This document shows positions 1-7,495 of a stretch of 64,000 nucleotides of DNA, one piece after another. The DNA is from Fuerstiella sp. (lineage in GTDB: Bacteria; Planctomycetota; Planctomycetia; Planctomycetales; Planctomycetaceae): assembly GCA_022843805.1 (NCBI GenBank), contig JALHMY010000037.1:18011-82010 (forward strand), given 5' to 3'. The notes below the pieces were generated by a model. The model was not told the origin of the DNA and did no database searches. It was given only the letters and a program-made list of their open reading frames with translations. The number at the start of each line of letters is the position of its first letter. Position 1 is the stretch's first letter. Made by a program: the position numbers and the translations under genes.

Positions 1-363
1 CGGACGATCTTCTGTCTGAACGACTTCTTCCAGAATCAGTCGTCTTTTTCGCAGAAGCAACAGAGACAGAACATATCGATACTGCTGCTGAACGACGTTC
101 GGAGAATCATTCAACTGAACGAAATAGTCGAACAGTGAGTCCGGATCGAGCTTCAGTCGATGGTTTTCTGCAGATGCCGGAATCATGCACTGCCAGTGAC
201 CAATCGCGCCATCCGGCGGACCGTGCCACTCTTCCATCGAATAATCCTGACGAACCAGTTTGCCATCCTGTTCAAGAAGTACGGACCAGCACGTTTCCCC
301 GGGCTGGAATGCTCTTCCTGACTTAAAACAGGATCTCGAAACTGGGCGAATATTGAAATCCAT
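1..363 (-). CDS. conserved planctomycete hypothetical protein (3' end beyond window)
   Basis: This gene is absent from the ORF track because it has no stop inside the window. Reading the minus strand from an ATG at 363 gives 121 codons open to the edge, starting MDFNIRPVSRSC and containing GETCWSVLLEQDG, EEWHGPPDGAIGHW and QQQYRYVLSLLLLRKRRL. From memory this matches a short planctomycete family of unknown function with a conserved Cys-containing N-terminus, a W-x-GPP motif and a 'RYVLxLLLLRKxxL' helix. No signal peptide or membrane segment is visible, so it is probably cytoplasmic. The 65-aa ORF at 183-380 is another frame of the same DNA. Function is unknown; I am fairly sure it is a real gene. 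Confidence 0.75.
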   Translation of the reverse strand, partial: MDFNIRPVSRSCFKSGRAFQPGETCWSVLLEQDGKLVRQDYSMEEWHGPPDGAIGHWQCMIPASAENHRLKLDPDSLFDYFVQLNDSPNVVQQQYRYVLSLLLLRKRRLILEEVVQTEDRP

Positions 364-487
364 TTCCCTGATCGCCTCATGACCGGACAAAAATTCCGAA
401 CAAAACGCCGCGTTTGAATGCACGAGAGCGCGCATGGTGTTTCGGAACCTGTCGCATCGTAAGTGGTTTTGTAATTCCAGCCAATAG

Positions 488-523
488 GAAAAAAAAAGCC
501 GCAGAATCCCCGATCCTGCGGCT
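488..523 (-). terminator. Rho-independent terminator
   Basis: A perfect 8-bp stem AGCCGCAG / CTGCGGCT encloses an 11-nt loop. On the minus strand it is followed by a long run of U (the A-run at 488-497). It lies downstream of the minus-strand Gly/Tyr-rich gene and would end its transcript. Confidence 0.8.
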
Positions 524-556
524 CTCCAAATCTCAGGATAAAGAGTTTGGGTTGGA

Positions 557-614
557 GGTAGTGGATCTTGCTAAAGATCCCCTGGCTGCAGGACCTTTAG
601 CAAGGTCCACTACC
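557..614. repeat. long imperfect inverted repeat in the 3' UTR of the Gly/Tyr-rich gene
   Basis: Two 20-bp arms, starting GGTAGTGGA and ending CCACTACC, match with one mismatch (T versus C) around an 18-nt loop. The hairpin lies between the stop of the secreted-protein gene and its terminator, so it would be a strong stem in that mRNA's 3' UTR. It has no U-run of its own. It could be an mRNA-stabilising element or a small palindromic insertion. Confidence 0.7.
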
Positions 615-638
615 GGAAATTCATAGCCTGACAAAGCA

Positions 639-965
639 CTAGTAGCAATGACCGCCGCCCCATCCGCCATGTCGATGACCATATCCGTAGGATGGATAGA
701 CAGGGGCGTATCCGTAATTTCTTACAGGATAACCATAGCCACGCGGCATTCCGCCAATCCATGGGCCATTGCCCCATCGGCCGTAACCGCCATGGCCATA
801 TCCACGGTTATATCCGACATTGAACCCGCTTCCGTAGCCGTAGCCTGAACCAACCGAAATGGACAGACTGGTTCCGCGACGCGGGCCATGAAAGGCCATT
901 GCATCGGAACTTGTTACAGCCAGCAATGCACCCGCAGCAAACAACAGCAGAAGAACTCTTTTCAT
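639..965 (-). CDS. small secreted Gly/Tyr-rich protein
   Basis: This 108-aa protein has a clear Sec signal peptide (MKRVLLLLFAAGALLAVTSSDAMA, with cleavage likely after AMA). The rest is mature low-complexity sequence rich in Gly, Tyr, Arg and His, such as GYGHGGYGRWGNGPW and GYGHRHGGWGGGHCY, and it ends in Cys-Tyr. The start is backed by a GAGGAG ribosome site 8 nt upstream (974-979). Similar short exported Gly/Tyr/His-rich proteins are common in planctomycetes and are unassigned; a structural or cell-envelope role is a guess. The gene stands alone, with its own long 3' UTR hairpin and terminator. No enzymatic motif is visible. Confidence 0.8.
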   Translation of the reverse strand: MKRVLLLLFAAGALLAVTSSDAMAFHGPRRGTSLSISVGSGYGYGSGFNVGYNRGYGHGGYGRWGNGPWIGGMPRGYGYPVRNYGYAPVYPSYGYGHRHGGWGGGHCY

Positions 966-1588
966 CTCTGAAACTCCTCAAAATGAGTTTGAAAAATAGT
1001 CACAGGCAGCCATGAACGGATTGTTCACTCAGGGGAAACTGTCCGTGACGATTTGCTCTGCACACGGCTTCGGTGAGCTCTGCCATACTGCATCCCGCAG
1101 AATGACATTCTGTTCACTGAAGCAATCCTGATGGAAAACCCGGTCGTCCCGCCGCGTAAGGCGATCGCAGGACGGTGTCCCCGCTCAAAGACTAGCCGCC
1201 CCTGCTCCGTGGAAGGCCAAAACGCTTTTGCTGCAGTACGACCGGGCTGTTTCTCCATCTTGTCTCTGTCCATCCCTGACTTGTCGTTCCCTGACGCAAT
1301 CAGGAAAAAGCCAATGCCATGCCAGAACTTGAGCAATTCTTTTCTGAATTCATAAGTTGAATGGGCAGAGCAGTTTATGGAGAGTCGAGTTATGCGGCGG
1401 CAGGATTCGCCGAATTTCAGACTGTCTTCATGGTGACTGTGTGTGGTGTCGAAATGAGTACATATTCTGAGGTCGGTTCGTTGCTTTTCTGACGAGCCCT
1501 TCATTTGTCGTTTAACCCGGATTGGTATATTTCAGTGGTTGCTGCAGAACGGAACTTTGGGCTTTTTTTTGGAACAGTGCGAAAAACG
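966..1588. other. gene-poor interval between the divergent Gly-rich gene and surE
   Basis: About 620 bases hold a 159-aa minus ORF (1025-1504) and overlapping plus ORFs. None shows a recognisable domain, a family-like composition or a good ribosome site, so I call none of them. The ends should contain the promoters of the flanking divergent genes, but I could not pick convincing -35/-10 pairs. Confidence 0.4.
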
Positions 1589-2377
1589 ATGAAATTCCTG
1601 ATCACCAATGACGACGGGTACGATGCTCCGGGGCTGGCCGCTTTGTACCTGGCTCTGAAACCACTGGGTGAAGTTGTTGTTGTGGCTCCCAGCACGTGCC
1701 ACAGTTCGAGGGGGCATGCGGTCGACACGAAATCTCATATTCGGCTTGAACGAAAAGTTGTCGATCCATTTGGGCCGATCCATATCGTCCACTCATCGCC
1801 AGCGGACTGTGTCCGGGTAGGACTGAGACATCTCCTCGATACGCCGCCCGACTTTGTTGTTGCCGGCATCAATCCCGGAGCCAATCTGGGAGTGGATTTG
1901 TTCTATTCGGGAACGGCCGCTGCGGCGCGTGAAGCGGCTCTGCTGCATGTTCCGGCGTTCGCACTTTCCCGATATCTGCATCCCGATTTCCCGGTGGACT
2001 GGAACATTTTGAGTCAGCATGCGGGGCGAGTGGTGAAGACGCTTTCGGCAAAGCAATATGCGCTGCCGACCGGACATTTCTGGAATATCAATTTCCCTGC
2101 TGTTCGAAATGAACAATATCCCGAAGAAATTCGATTTGTGCCGCATGGAACTGATCCTCACGCGGTCGCATTCAAAGTCGTCGAATCCGATGAAAACTCG
2201 CAGTTGCTCGCCTATTCAGCTGTCTACCGGGATCGGGGACGATCAGACGTATGTGACGTACGTCATCTGTTTGAAGACCGACTGACTGCGACGGCTGTGG
2301 GGCCACAGCTGACTGCTCAGCAGTATTTCCCCGTTAACTGTCAGGTTTCACTGGATGGCGCAGTCTTCCCGAATTGA
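1589..2377 (+). CDS. surE: 5'/3'-nucleotidase SurE
   Basis: SurE is a metal-dependent phosphatase that dephosphorylates nucleoside 5'- and 3'-monophosphates in the cytoplasm. The 262-aa protein starts MKFLITNDDGYDAPG, the family's hallmark N-terminus with the metal-binding NDDG at residues 7-10. It also carries the APSTCHSSRGHAVD segment and GINPGANLGVD, which contributes the metal-binding Asn. The ORF track begins 28 codons upstream at 1505, but the family always starts at MK-x-L-x-TNDDG, so I place the start at the ATG at 1589. Length fits the family (about 250-265). The next gene, prs, follows after 90 nt on the same strand and may share a transcript. Confidence 0.95.
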   Translation: MKFLITNDDGYDAPGLAALYLALKPLGEVVVVAPSTCHSSRGHAVDTKSHIRLERKVVDPFGPIHIVHSSPADCVRVGLRHLLDTPPDFVVAGINPGANLGVDLFYSGTAAAAREAALLHVPAFALSRYLHPDFPVDWNILSQHAGRVVKTLSAKQYALPTGHFWNINFPAVRNEQYPEEIRFVPHGTDPHAVAFKVVESDENSQLLAYSAVYRDRGRSDVCDVRHLFEDRLTATAVGPQLTAQQYFPVNCQVSLDGAVFPN

Positions 2378-2467
2378 CTCCGGGCGGAACAGATGTCAGG
2401 ATGCTGTTCTGGCTGGTGCCACGAGAGGAATTTTAGCTCCTGGATCATTCATCCTGCACTGTGAAAC

Positions 2468-3415
2468 ATGTACGAACACCTGACTATCCTGAGCGGTCGA
2501 GCAAACCCGGACCTTGCGAGAGAGATTGCGGGGTACCTGGGAATTTCACTTGGCCATGTGGACGTTGGGAATTTTCCCGACGGTGAAATCAGTGTGAAGC
2601 TGAATCAGAACATTCGCGGGTGCGACGTGTTTCTGATTCAGCCCACGTGCCCGCCGGTGAATGAAAACCTGTTTGAGCTGCTGATTATGATTGATGCCTG
2701 TCGGCGTGCCAGTGCGGCAAGGATCACGGCGGTGATCCCGTATTTTGGCTATGCTCGACAGGATCGGAAGGATTCCGGGCGAGTTCCCATCACTTCGAAG
2801 CTGATTGCAAATCTGATTGTGCAGGCGGGCGCACATCGGGTACTCACCATGGACCTGCATGCTGCTCAGATACAGGGGTTCTTCGATGTTCCGGTAGATC
2901 ATTTGTATGCAGCACCTATCCTGGACAAGCATTTTCGATCGCTGAATATTCCCCGAGAGGAACTGGTGATCGTGAGTCCGGATGAGGGCAGCATCAAGCG
3001 GTCACTTCAGCATCTGGATCATCTGGGTGGATCACTCGCGATTGTTGACAAGCGTCGCGCGAATGCGCTGGAGACTCGCCAGGCAAATCTGATCGGCGGT
3101 CCGATCACCGGCAAGACCGCGCTGATCTTTGATGACATGATCACCACGGCGGGATCGATTTGCGGAGCTGTTGAGGTGGTGCGGGCTCACGGAGCCAGGC
3201 GGATCTATCTGGGAGCAACTCATCCCGTACTTTGCGGGCCTGCCATCCAGCGACTGCAGAATGCAGGCGTGGACGGCATCGTGGTAACCAACAGCTGCCC
3301 GCTGAGCCCGGCTCAGAGACTTTCCAACATTACTGTTGTGAGCGTGGCCGAGCTTCTGGGGGAAGCGATTCGGCGAGTACACCGCAATGAGTCGGTGAGC
3401 TACCTGTTTGACTGA
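2468..3415 (+). CDS. prs: ribose-phosphate pyrophosphokinase
   Basis: Prs makes 5-phosphoribosyl 1-diphosphate from ribose 5-phosphate and ATP for purine, pyrimidine, His, Trp and NAD synthesis. The 315-aa protein is full length. It has the subunit-contact and ATP loop with FPDGE (about 37-41) and PYFGYARQDRK (about 90-100), the metal-binding DLHAAQIQGFF (about 128), and the PRPP-binding loop DDMITTAGS near residue 220. It starts at ATG 2468 without long alternatives. The flanking surE is also nucleotide-related. The SPDEGSIKR flexible-loop region is slightly unlike the common SPDxGGxxR form but lies in the same place. Identification is secure. Confidence 0.96.
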   Translation: MYEHLTILSGRANPDLAREIAGYLGISLGHVDVGNFPDGEISVKLNQNIRGCDVFLIQPTCPPVNENLFELLIMIDACRRASAARITAVIPYFGYARQDRKDSGRVPITSKLIANLIVQAGAHRVLTMDLHAAQIQGFFDVPVDHLYAAPILDKHFRSLNIPREELVIVSPDEGSIKRSLQHLDHLGGSLAIVDKRRANALETRQANLIGGPITGKTALIFDDMITTAGSICGAVEVVRAHGARRIYLGATHPVLCGPAIQRLQNAGVDGIVVTNSCPLSPAQRLSNITVVSVAELLGEAIRRVHRNESVSYLFD

Positions 3416-3428
3416 GAGCGACAGGAAC

Positions 3429-3612
3429 TGCGAGTCTCGGAGAGACTCGCCTACGTGGTTGCGAGGAAATTTCTGGCGACGTCACGAATTCGTGGGGGCG
3501 TCTTTTGAATTAGAAATTCGTTTGGCTGCCGCTGCGTGTCTGGTGACAAACAATGATCGAATAGCATTCGTGTCGATGAGTCCCACGTAGGCGAGTCTCT
3601 CCGAGACTCGCG
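3429..3612. repeat. pair of palindromic repeats in inverted orientation
   Basis: The palindrome GCGAGTCTC-GGA-GAGACTCGC at 3430-3450 is followed by CTACGTGG. Its reverse complement occurs at 3582-3612, giving a near-identical inverted pair of about 30 bp some 130 bp apart. The cores are self-complementary (9-bp arms, 3-nt centre). They look like members of a dispersed REP-like family. Confidence 0.75.
3510..3575 (-). pseudogene. remnant of a duplicated Flp-pilin 3' end
   Basis: Read on the minus strand this stretch ends in a tail (ECYSIIVCHQTRSGSQTNF then TAA) that aligns with the last residues of the intact pilin-like gene upstream (DCNSIIVCDPASSGGEKNF then TAA). Downstream DNA is also similar in both copies (for example GAATTAGAAATTC and the palindrome plus TACGTG). 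The stop codons are 249 bp apart, so this is probably a truncated tandem duplicate. There is no start and no signal or membrane segment. Confidence 0.6.
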
Positions 3613-3648
3613 ATTCCCCGACCGCGCCCCGCACATCAAATGTGTGTT

Positions 3649-3694
3649 CCCCCGTCTCGGAGAGACGGGGGATCCGAGTCTCGGAGAGACTCGG
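3649..3694. repeat. two adjacent palindromes with a shared core
   Basis: CCCCCGTCTC-GGA-GAGACGGGGG (3649-3671) and CCGAGTCTC-GGA-GAGACTCGG (3674-3694) sit next to each other and share the GTCTCGGAGAGAC core with the palindromes at 3430 and 3591. Compensating changes in the outer arms keep the pairing intact, which argues that the hairpin itself is maintained. Confidence 0.75.
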
Positions 3695-3758
3695 CTACGT
3701 GTGTGCCAGAAAATTTGTTGCGGGGTCCCGAGTTCGCGGGGGTGAGGCGTTCCTGGAA

Positions 3759-4082
3759 TTAGAAATTCTTTTCGCCGCCGCTGCTGGCCGGGTCGCAGAC
3801 GATGATCGAATTACAGTCGCAGATATCCGGATTGTCGTTATACCGGGCACCTGCTGTTGCGCCCTTGATACCGCCATGCTTTTTGAAGGATGTGATTCCG
3901 CTGGTCTGATAGCTTTGATCCAGGTTGCCGATGGCATCGCCAAGGTCGCTCAGTTCGGCCACGACGGCACACTGCAGTTCCACAAGTCCGACAATCATAC
4001 CTATGACCAGGATTGTGGCGATCAGTACCAGTTCGGCGGAAAGGATAATTCCGACTTCGTCTTTCCACAGTGCCTTCAACAT
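3759..4082 (-). CDS. Flp-type pilin-like membrane protein
   Basis: The 107-aa protein starts MLKALWKDEVGIILSAELVLIATILVIGMIVGLVELQ: a short polar N-terminus, a Glu inside a single hydrophobic helix, then an amphipathic stretch. This resembles the Flp/type IVb pilin-like proteins that are frequent in planctomycetes. The soluble part contains Cys residues near the C-terminus (ICDCNSIIVCD). A GAAAGG ribosome-site-like sequence precedes the ATG. No tad secretion genes are in the window. The long plus-strand ORF 3642-4217 over this gene is a shadow. A role in pili or surface attachment is inferred only from the N-terminus. Confidence 0.75.
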   Translation of the reverse strand: MLKALWKDEVGIILSAELVLIATILVIGMIVGLVELQCAVVAELSDLGDAIGNLDQSYQTSGITSFKKHGGIKGATAGARYNDNPDICDCNSIIVCDPASSGGEKNF

Positions 4083-4533
4083 CTTCGTTTGCCTTTCAAA
4101 TCGTTTTCAGAAGGTTGGGCCGCAACAATTTTCCATTCGGATTTGAAATCCGTGAATGGTCTGACTGAAGCTCGCCGTCAGTTCCGGCAGAGGACACATC
4201 GCGGTGTCAGTCAATGAAGTTGGGCTGCCGGAACTGCTCACATTCAGAAGCACGGCAGATACCAATCGAAGCGGCGACGGGCTGTGGTGAGAAGGCAACA
4301 ACCTTCGAATGGCGAGGTGGACAACGATCAGAGCGGCCATCCCAGCTCAAAAATGTGGCTTCGGAATTCCTGATGCTGTTACTGAAAAGCAACGTTCTGC
4401 GTCGGGGTTCGCAACATCTGACTTTGCGCTTTGTACAGGGAGCTGTGACCGGGGAACGAGTCTGGTGATGCAAGAACGCAACATTGGCGGCGCGTTCCGG
4501 AGCCAGGAGTTATTTGAACATGGTAAGGTCCCG
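4083..4533. other. gene-poor interval upstream of the pilin-like gene
   Basis: About 450 bases lie between the start of the pilin-like gene and the 3' end of the cytochrome gene. Short ORFs on both strands (4107-4340, 4207-4473, 4214-4468, 4309-4557) have no recognisable features. The region near 4083-4200 should hold the pilin gene's promoter. No repeat or RNA gene was seen. Confidence 0.4.
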
Positions 4534-6534
4534 TCAGCGGCTCTGCGGAACGGGTGAGAGCATGTTTAACAGTTGCTGATGGCGATCCGCCTGAGACTGA
4601 TTTCCGATCGTTTGATACATTCTGATCAGCGTTGCGTGCAGGTCAGGACGGAATGGCTGGATGCGGGCCGCATGCTCTATCGACTCAATTCCAGGTTTTT
4701 GCAACCCAAGTTGAAAGCGGGCGATTCCCAGCAACATCCAGTCTTCGGAATTTCGTCGCAGCTGAACGAGTTCTTCCAGAGGGGCGACAGCTCGAGCAGA
4801 ATCGCGGGCGTCGAGGTAGCAGTTGGCGGCAATCAGCAATGCATTGATTCTTTCGCCAACAGTAATTCGGGAGCTCTTTAACGCCTTTGAGGAATACTCC
4901 AGTGCCACAGACGTTTGATTGTCTTCAAACGCTAAGCGAGACAGAGCAGCGTAAACATCGCCGTCGGCACTCTCACTGTTGAGCACACTGTTCAGCAGCT
5001 GGCGTGCTTCCTGGCGATAGCTTTTCGCGGAACCGGGATCCGATCGTCGGCCGCTCAGCTCCAGATAGGCGAGTCCCAGGCATCTCGCCTGCTCCGCCTC
5101 GGAGAGGTTTGATAATTCTCCAAACGGCACAAGTTTTCCTCGGGCAGCGATGCCGGATTTGACGGAATTATCGCCGCGATGGATTCCAATGCGATGGTGG
5201 GTAAATGCAATATGAGGAATGTCTGTTGAAACCTGTGGCATGTGACATTTCAGACAGTCGTTTGAAAACGGCTGTTTTTCCCGTTCCTCCAGGCTTATGC
5301 CGCAGTCAGCGTTAGAGTGACATTCAAGGCATTTGCTGCGATAGAAACCAGCCATTGCTTCGGGAGGCTGGCTCAGATGGGATTCATGGCAGGTGGCACA
5401 TGACAAATCTGCGGATTGTTGCCAGCAGCGACTGGCGTGCATCTGTTCAACATGTCCCACAACCTTCATTTGCCCGTCGCTGTCTGCCAGATGGTAATCG
5501 ATGCGGATATTGGTCAGCGGCATTCCCGGACGAAAATCACTGACAGCACGTCCGGACCGCAGGACGGTAGCGTCGCCTCGCAGGTGGCACTGTGCGCAGA
5601 TCGCTTCCTGCATTTCTCTTGTGAGTCTTCCAGGATGGACGATCGTATCGTCGGCTTCCTCGACTGTTGCGACAGTCACGCCTGGCTTCGATAAGGTTTC
5701 CGGCGGGCTGAAGGCGACAACAGACGCCCGATTTTTCCATTTTGTCACATGCTCCGAGCCTGGACCATGACAGCGTTCGCACCCGATTGCCGTTTCATGA
5801 ATATCGAGACGGTTTAGAGCTCCATCGATCGGCGTGAACTGGCCCACATGGCAAATCAGGCAGCCCTGATCGGCCGCTCGTTCAAATCCCATATGTCCGG
5901 GATGATCGTATCCGGGCGACATGCTCCACTGTCGGGTTGACGTGTACCATGTCACGGGAGATTCCATCAGAAAGCCGTCCTGTTCCACAAGATACGTTCG
6001 GCTGTGGCGTCCCGATCCCACGAGATATTTGAGCGGTAACTGAACACGCGGGCCGGAAGAATCATCCGGACTGTGGATCGGCGTGTTGGAGATATTAGCA
6101 CTTGTTGAGGCAGCGTTCTTTGACAGGTCGGAGGCTGCTGATTCGGAATGCCAGAGCTGGTCTCCTTCACGGTAGACCGCGTACTGACGGCGCGACTTTG
6201 TATGGAAAAACGAATGATCGGCTGGTTCGGAATTCGGGTCGACGACACTCATGGCACGACTATGAGCTGTCTGAAGGTATGAATGATGCTGGTTTGTGTG
6301 GCAGGTTGCGCAAACTGTCGAGCCTACATAGGTGGAGGAGTTGTGGAACGGAGTCGCCGCGGCAACTGCCGCCGGTTTCTCGCTGACCTGTGCCGGGGTC
6401 GTCGGGGTTGGGGTCAGTTCGGCAGCGTTGTCAGGTTTGACGAACGGTGAGACAGACCGGAAGTGCAAAATTGTTCCGGCTGTGATGACGGCGACGGCGA
6501 TCAGGAAAAGCACGGACTTAATTCTTGTGTGCAT
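4534..6534 (-). CDS. seven-heme c-type cytochrome (c554-like) fused to TPR repeats
   Basis: This 666-aa exported protein has an N-terminal membrane anchor or signal (SVLFLIAVAVITAGTILHF) and then seven CxxCH heme c sites: CATCH near residue 75, CLICH near 224, CERCH near 251, CAQCH near 313, CATCH near 378, CLECH near 401 and CLKCH near 427. The spacing and the CHGPGSEH and CHMPQVSTDIPH segments resemble cytochrome c554/c-prime-type multiheme proteins. The C-terminal third (about 470-660) is TPR-like (LSNLSEAEQARCLGLAYLELSG, AARIQPFRPDLHATLIRMY). It probably works in periplasmic electron transfer, with the TPRs contacting partners. Donor and acceptor are unknown, and no cytochrome maturation genes are nearby. 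Confidence 0.88.
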   Translation of the reverse strand: MHTRIKSVLFLIAVAVITAGTILHFRSVSPFVKPDNAAELTPTPTTPAQVSEKPAAVAAATPFHNSSTYVGSTVCATCHTNQHHSYLQTAHSRAMSVVDPNSEPADHSFFHTKSRRQYAVYREGDQLWHSESAASDLSKNAASTSANISNTPIHSPDDSSGPRVQLPLKYLVGSGRHSRTYLVEQDGFLMESPVTWYTSTRQWSMSPGYDHPGHMGFERAADQGCLICHVGQFTPIDGALNRLDIHETAIGCERCHGPGSEHVTKWKNRASVVAFSPPETLSKPGVTVATVEEADDTIVHPGRLTREMQEAICAQCHLRGDATVLRSGRAVSDFRPGMPLTNIRIDYHLADSDGQMKVVGHVEQMHASRCWQQSADLSCATCHESHLSQPPEAMAGFYRSKCLECHSNADCGISLEEREKQPFSNDCLKCHMPQVSTDIPHIAFTHHRIGIHRGDNSVKSGIAARGKLVPFGELSNLSEAEQARCLGLAYLELSGRRSDPGSAKSYRQEARQLLNSVLNSESADGDVYAALSRLAFEDNQTSVALEYSSKALKSSRITVGERINALLIAANCYLDARDSARAVAPLEELVQLRRNSEDWMLLGIARFQLGLQKPGIESIEHAARIQPFRPDLHATLIRMYQTIGNQSQADRHQQLLNMLSPVPQSR

Positions 6535-7482
6535 TTTCGGTCACTATTTTCCTATTTTGCGGGTATTCAGGGAGTTTCTGATCCCGGGTAAACGACGATC
6601 TTACTGTAACAGAAAGTTTTTAGCGTGCTGATCTCGTGGTTTGTTCTGCGTTGAGGAAACTGGGGGAGTTCTGACTTCTTGCCGACCCGGAAATCCGGGC
6701 TATTCTGGACGCGGGGAGTAATGAGGTATCAGATACTGCAGTTCTCTTCCGGACAAGACAGTTAGCGGAGCAGCGCCAGCTGCCGGGCGAGTGTATTTAG
6801 AACAGCACGTACTCATCATACGGTTTGCGCCGTACGGCTATTTTGGCAGCAAGCCTGACTAAGTCTGGTATCGCAGTGCATCCCAGGAGACGGGATTCAC
6901 AGACGTTAGGTCGGTCATCAGAAAAGCCAGCCTGGGACACTTTTTTTAGCGCTGTTAAGTTATGTCTTTCTTCAGAAATGTCCGGCAGTACCATTGTATT
7001 CCTGAAGTTCGGAATGCTTCAATTTCCGTTGTCTTCGGGCTTGATTGCGTTTGTGAATTTCTATTCGCCGCTCAGTGATTGAATTTGCGGGGTTAGAGGC
7101 GTTTGCTGTGCTCGTCTGAAGTGGATGACTCCGGGAAATTTATGAAGTAACCGGGGGGGATTCGGCGGCAGCGTTTCTGAACACATTCTCGGAAGTTGAT
7201 CTGGGTGGCAGGCATCGGGGATGCCTGAAGATTAGGCAGTTCGATGCTTTTTCCTGCCGGCCCGTTTCAGGGAAATGCAGCAAAAACCGGCATTAATGTA
7301 AGAATGCACAGTTTCCGGAATATGAATTGCTGGGTGGTGGTCAAGTGTTGGCAGGGATCGGATGTGTCGGCGGATTTCGGGAAGTCTGGTTATCGTAGTC
7401 AGTGTTATCTTTGTGTTTTTTGAACAGGTTTCAGCTCAGTATTGCCTCTCATCGTCCGTGAGGCTGGTCCGTCTTTCGTTTC
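6535..7482. other. long intergenic region upstream of the DUF1559 gene
   Basis: Nearly 950 bases carry no gene I can support. Two short overlapping ORFs (6797-6994 minus, 6825-7082 plus) have start and stop codons but no recognisable family or ribosome site. A small CCCGG-AAAT-CCGGG hairpin occurs near 6690. The right end must contain the DUF1559 gene's promoter and leader, but I could not place it. Confidence 0.35.
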
Positions 7483-7488
7483 AGGAGG
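7483..7488 (+). promoter_or_regulatory. ribosome binding site that fixes the DUF1559 start
   Basis: A perfect AGGAGG lies 7 nt before the ATG at 7496. It selects that ATG over the upstream 7442 start given in the ORF track. Confidence 0.85.
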
Positions 7489-7495
7489 TTTTCTT

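Noticed and set aside
1025-1504. 159-aa minus-strand ORF before surE
   Set aside because: No domain, no ribosome site, unusual composition, and it overlaps the expected promoter region of surE.
3642-4217. 191-aa plus-strand ORF over the pilin-like gene
   Set aside because: Its opposite strand encodes a recognisable pilin-like protein; this ORF begins in the palindromes and has no features of its own.
6797-7082. 65-aa minus and 85-aa plus overlapping ORFs upstream of the DUF1559 gene
   Set aside because: Neither resembles a family I know and neither has a convincing ribosome site; kept only as part of the intergenic region.
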